The position numbers and the translations under genes are program-made. 64,000 nt of DNA from Emydura subglobosa (lineage: Eukaryota; Chordata; Testudines; Chelidae): NCBI GenBank assembly GCA_007922225.1, contig ML680088.1:15569967-15633966 (forward strand), written 5' to 3'. The notes under the pieces were generated by a model, which was not told the origin of the DNA, did not search any database, and saw only the letters and a list, made by a program, of their open reading frames with translations. Each line of letters starts with the position of its first letter. The stretch's first letter is position 1. Of the stretch, positions 60,871-64,000 are shown in pieces.

Positions 60871-63280
60871 AGATAGTTTTTTAAATCCTTCATTTTCCAA
60901 ACTAACTATTATACAGAACTGTATTCAAATTTTAATTCTACTGAGCACCAATATGAAATGTTAACGCACAGTTTACCACAGACTCTGAACCTGTAACTTA
61001 GTATTTGCTGCTCTTAGTAATGGCTAATTGTTTCCTGTATTTTTTTTTTAATAGAACTATAAAGTATGTGTGTGTCTTTCCTGAAACTTAATGTATGTTG
61101 TTCATACTGTAGTGCAGTATGGAAGTGTACCTTGAGGAAGGCAGCAACACTATAGCAATGCTGCAAATCAAAAGAGGCTTCAGTATAACCTACGAATGTG
61201 TGGTCAATTTCCCTGCTGCCCCAAAAAAGGGCTCTCTATTGACTTAGGGTTGAGATAATATTTTTAATGCGGCTCAAAAATCTAACAAAGTCTAAGGACT
61301 CTACCCAAAGGAAATTTTATATGCAATTTTATTTCTCTCTAGCTACACCACCACTTCCCTATTCAGACACAGAGAGAATATTCCAAAATGCAGCACAGAA
61401 AAAACAAGAACCTGAACAAGTACGTTTCCTTGACAGACACAAGCTTAGTGTCACACCAAGAGCTCACCATCCAAACAACAAGATGCCCTAAAATCAAAAC
61501 ATTTTTTTAAAAAGACAGAAGTCTTTTGCCTCATCCAAAATGTCACTGATGCTCTCTGAAGAGGTCAAAGGTGAGCATCAATCACCTCCCTATAAAAGAA
61601 GGTTCAAGACTGGGTAGTAGGTAGCCACAGGACAGCTCCTCAGTGTCTAGTGGTGGTGTCTGAAGCAAAGATCAACATCGTTCAGCTTGTTGCTCCCGCA
61701 GTTCTTGCTCAGGGACTCATTGTTAACAGCTTCCGTTGGCTTGCACACCCAAAGAAGGGCCTAAAGGGAACTCTGCCCAAGCCTTGCAGGGTCTCTGGCT
61801 GTCAAGGACAAACTGTCACATTTCAGCCTCACCTGGCTGGTGAGAGAGAGGCTGGTTCTTGTACAGGATTTTCCTCAAGAAACAGGCAGGGATTGGGGTA
61901 AAGAGTCATTCAGAGAAGCCACCAGAGGAGACACCCTCTCTTCTCTGGAGCTGTGTCCCACGTTCTTCACCCAGGACAGATGAGCTGTGCTTGGTGATTA
62001 TTTGATGTGTCTGTATAGACAAAAGGAATTTTTGCTTCCTTTTAGCACTATGGCATGCTCACACCTGAACTCTAGGAAAGCCTTCTGCCATCCCCAAATT
62101 GTAGTCCTTTCCATCTGTGCTCCTCTTTCACTTCTTGCTGTTTCATTGTTCCCTTCCCCCTACTACCTACAAAATCAGCTACATGCTATTATGGAATACC
62201 AAGGCCAGCTGGTTTGGATGAGTATCTGAATAGCAAGGATACCAATAGCCAACAGGAGTCCATCGTCAAACACACAAATGAGTTTGGGACCATAAGCTCA
62301 TGAGTGATTCTTCAGCGGAGAGGGAGATAAATTAGAGGGTTGGGATGGTTTAATCCTATTTAAAAAGGACCACTGTCCCTCCTACCCTCCCTCAGCCAGA
62401 GGCCATATTACTTCCACGGGAAGCAGAACCAGATCTGCTAGAGCTTGAGCCCCAGCACCCAGTCCATTCTTCTAATCTACACGATGGACCCAAACCTTGA
62501 TTGCACTGTGGCCAGTTTGTACTGGTTCAGAAGCAGGATGCATCTGAATGTCAGTGTAGCTGGCCCTGAGAGGGTCATTCTGACACAGGGGGGATCTTTG
62601 GGCAGCACAGAGACGGCTTCTATGCCGCCCCCTCTTCCCCTGTAGCCACTGCAGGGGTACGGCAAGGGTTTCCCTGTGTTGCCCAGCTGCCATAAAGCTG
62701 GAAGGGGCTATACAGCTAGTGTAAGTTACAGCCGCTTTCAGGCTACTCTAACACACCTGGTTGCAGGAATGGTCTCGTGATGCTTCATACTCCTCTGTCA
62801 AAAGCTTTCCGTGGGTTCTCAGGCAGAACAGATCAAACTGTTTCTATTCTACAGGATTAAGTTATAAGTGCGAATAAATTGCCAAGCTGTGCTGCAATCT
62901 GATTAATAGTAGTGGATAGTCATGGGCAAAAACCGGATCATTATCAGGGACGAGCTGTTCTGAAAATAAAAGCCTTTAGCGGCTCAATCCTCTTTCCGGG
63001 CAGGATTGACTGAACGTTTTCCAAAACCTTGAGCTTCAAAATCAAACCTGCATGATTCCTGCCCGACAGCTTCATATTTGCAAAGGCTATATTCTGGCTT
63101 CATCTGCACAGCATGCCCCTATTGATTTGAATGGGAGCTCAAGGGTAAACTTGTCCCCAAGTATTGAAATCTACCAAGGTCAGGGGAAACGGGAATTGTC
63201 CTTTGTAGGGATACACCAGCCCTTTAAGAACAGGCCCCAGATCCAGTGCTGTCCTGTTATTCTTGCTGCCCATACCCAAG

Positions 63281-63437
63281 GCATTCTGGGACTTGGAGTT
63301 CCGAGAGACATCTGAGAGTTGGAGGCTGACACGAAGCATGCTGGGAAAGAGGCAGAGCTATAAATAGCTCCCACCCCTCGCTGCAGGAGGAGACCTGGAG
63401 ACATATTAGAGTCCCTTTTGATGAACCAATGGTAAGT
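63281..63437 (+). promoter_or_regulatory. Candidate plus-strand promoter with splice donor
   Basis: GCATTCTGGGACTTGGAGTT (63281-63300) and GAAGCATGCTGGGAAAG (63333-63349) resemble the 'aactcccagcatgc' promoter motif bound by ZNF143-type factors. The first copy reads in the 'gcattctggga' orientation and the second as 'gcatgctggga'. A strong TATA box, TATAAATA, follows at 63359-63366, placing a start site near 63390. A consensus donor ATG|GTAAGT lies at 63429-63437. The block reads antisense to EPHB1, within its intron 1. It could be the first exon of an antisense or non-coding transcript, or the promoter of an unrecognised transposon. Confidence 0.35.
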
Positions 63438-64000
63438 TTTCACCACTAAATAGCCACCTCTTCAACAACAACAAAAAGTGATGGTGGAGACAATGGGGTC
63501 CAGAAAAAGGCAGAGATGTGCTTTGGAGAATGAGGGCTTCCAAATGACAGAGAGACTACATCTAGAATTTCCAAAAGGTGATTTCATGTCCAAATACAGC
63601 AAAAATTCAGCAGGAATCAGGCTCCTAACTCTTTTCAAAACCCCAGCCTGTAGGCAGTCCACTTTTGACTCAAGTAGCAGCAGACATGTACATGAACAGT
63701 ATCTGCAGTCATACTACTTAGGGTAAAACTATGGGGATTAATATGTTTCATGCTTCCGGCCATAAGATGTAAGCACACGGGAGTCAGGGAAGGATTTCCC
63801 ACATCCGTGTTCCAGCTGCATGCATTATTAGTGAGTCATGGCTGCTTTCAGAGGGAATATTGAGTGGGTGGGGCATAACAATGCTGAAGAGACAAGCCAG
63901 ACCTGGGTTCCCCTTGCATGTGGCTCTGGTTTGCTGATGGATCTATTTTGGCTTATTCCAAGATGGCCATGGCTATGAGAAGCACCAGGAAGTCAAAACA

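Larger units (their letters stand above)
43453..64000 (-). other. EPHB1: EPHB1 intron 1 (partial)
   Basis: Intron upstream of exon 2 in the direction of transcription, starting at the acceptor CTCAG. No signal-peptide exon with a compatible phase-1 donor was recognised up to base 64000, so exon 1 and the EPHB1 promoter lie beyond the window. The intron holds MIR-type SINEs, a MITE, the nested CR1/MITE/LTR block and a promoter-like block near 63350, all listed separately. I see nothing assignable in 43460-45010, 47415-48490, 49060-55330, 58210-60445 and 60880-63280. Confidence 0.9.

Noticed and set aside
1..64000. Possible CRISPR array, operon, prophage or other prokaryotic system.
   Set aside because: The sequence is clearly vertebrate intronic DNA with EPHB1 exons and eukaryotic transposons; no regularly spaced direct repeats or compact gene clusters exist.

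Overview
This window is vertebrate intronic DNA from one gene. It contains two coding exons, both on the minus strand, of an Eph receptor tyrosine kinase that I identify as EPHB1. Exon 3 (26600-27281) encodes the ephrin-binding domain plus the start of the cysteine-rich region. Exon 2 (43388-43452) is a 65-bp exon encoding the N-terminus of the mature receptor. Everything else is intron: part of intron 3 (1-26599), all of intron 2 (27282-43387, about 16 kb) and part of intron 1 (43453-64000). Exon 1 (signal peptide) lies beyond base 64000 and exon 4 lies before base 1. No second protein-coding gene, rRNA, tRNA, CRISPR array or bacterial-type operon is present. The many short open frames are chance.

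The repeats point to a non-avian sauropsid, most likely a turtle, with a crocodilian as the alternative. This is inferred from the repeat types, not from a database search. They include several CR1 LINE 3' ends on both strands, a Penelope-like element tail with a GIY-YIG endonuclease, Harbinger-like MITEs flanked by TTA, short imperfect-palindrome MITEs, MIR/CORE-type ancient SINEs and an ERV-type solo LTR.

Layout. 1-26599 (intron 3): palindromic MITE at 2826, Penelope-like tail at 4285-4810, 27-bp minisatellite at 8483, MIR at 7880, Harbinger-like MITEs at 10965 and 21906, ancient SINE fragments at 20225 and 22170. 26600-27281: EPHB1 exon 3. 27282-43387 (intron 2): MIR, a TA-flanked MITE at 32377, plus-strand CR1 copies at 33545 and 34935, a (GA)n microsatellite, a MITE at 40730, a minus-strand CR1 at 41869 and a CR1 tail at 43115. 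43388-43452: exon 2. 43453-64000 (intron 1): four MIR-type SINEs or fragments, a MITE at 48813, and a nested block at 55334-57876 in which a minus-strand CR1 was split by a Harbinger-like MITE and by a 1,067-bp solo LTR, each with its target-site duplication still readable. A promoter-like block at 63281-63437 is the only hint of another transcription unit.

The most interesting observations are a hammerhead-ribozyme-like core in the Penelope-like tail (4719-4756), the datable nested insertion stack at 55334-57876, and the plus-strand promoter-plus-splice-donor arrangement near 63281-63437.
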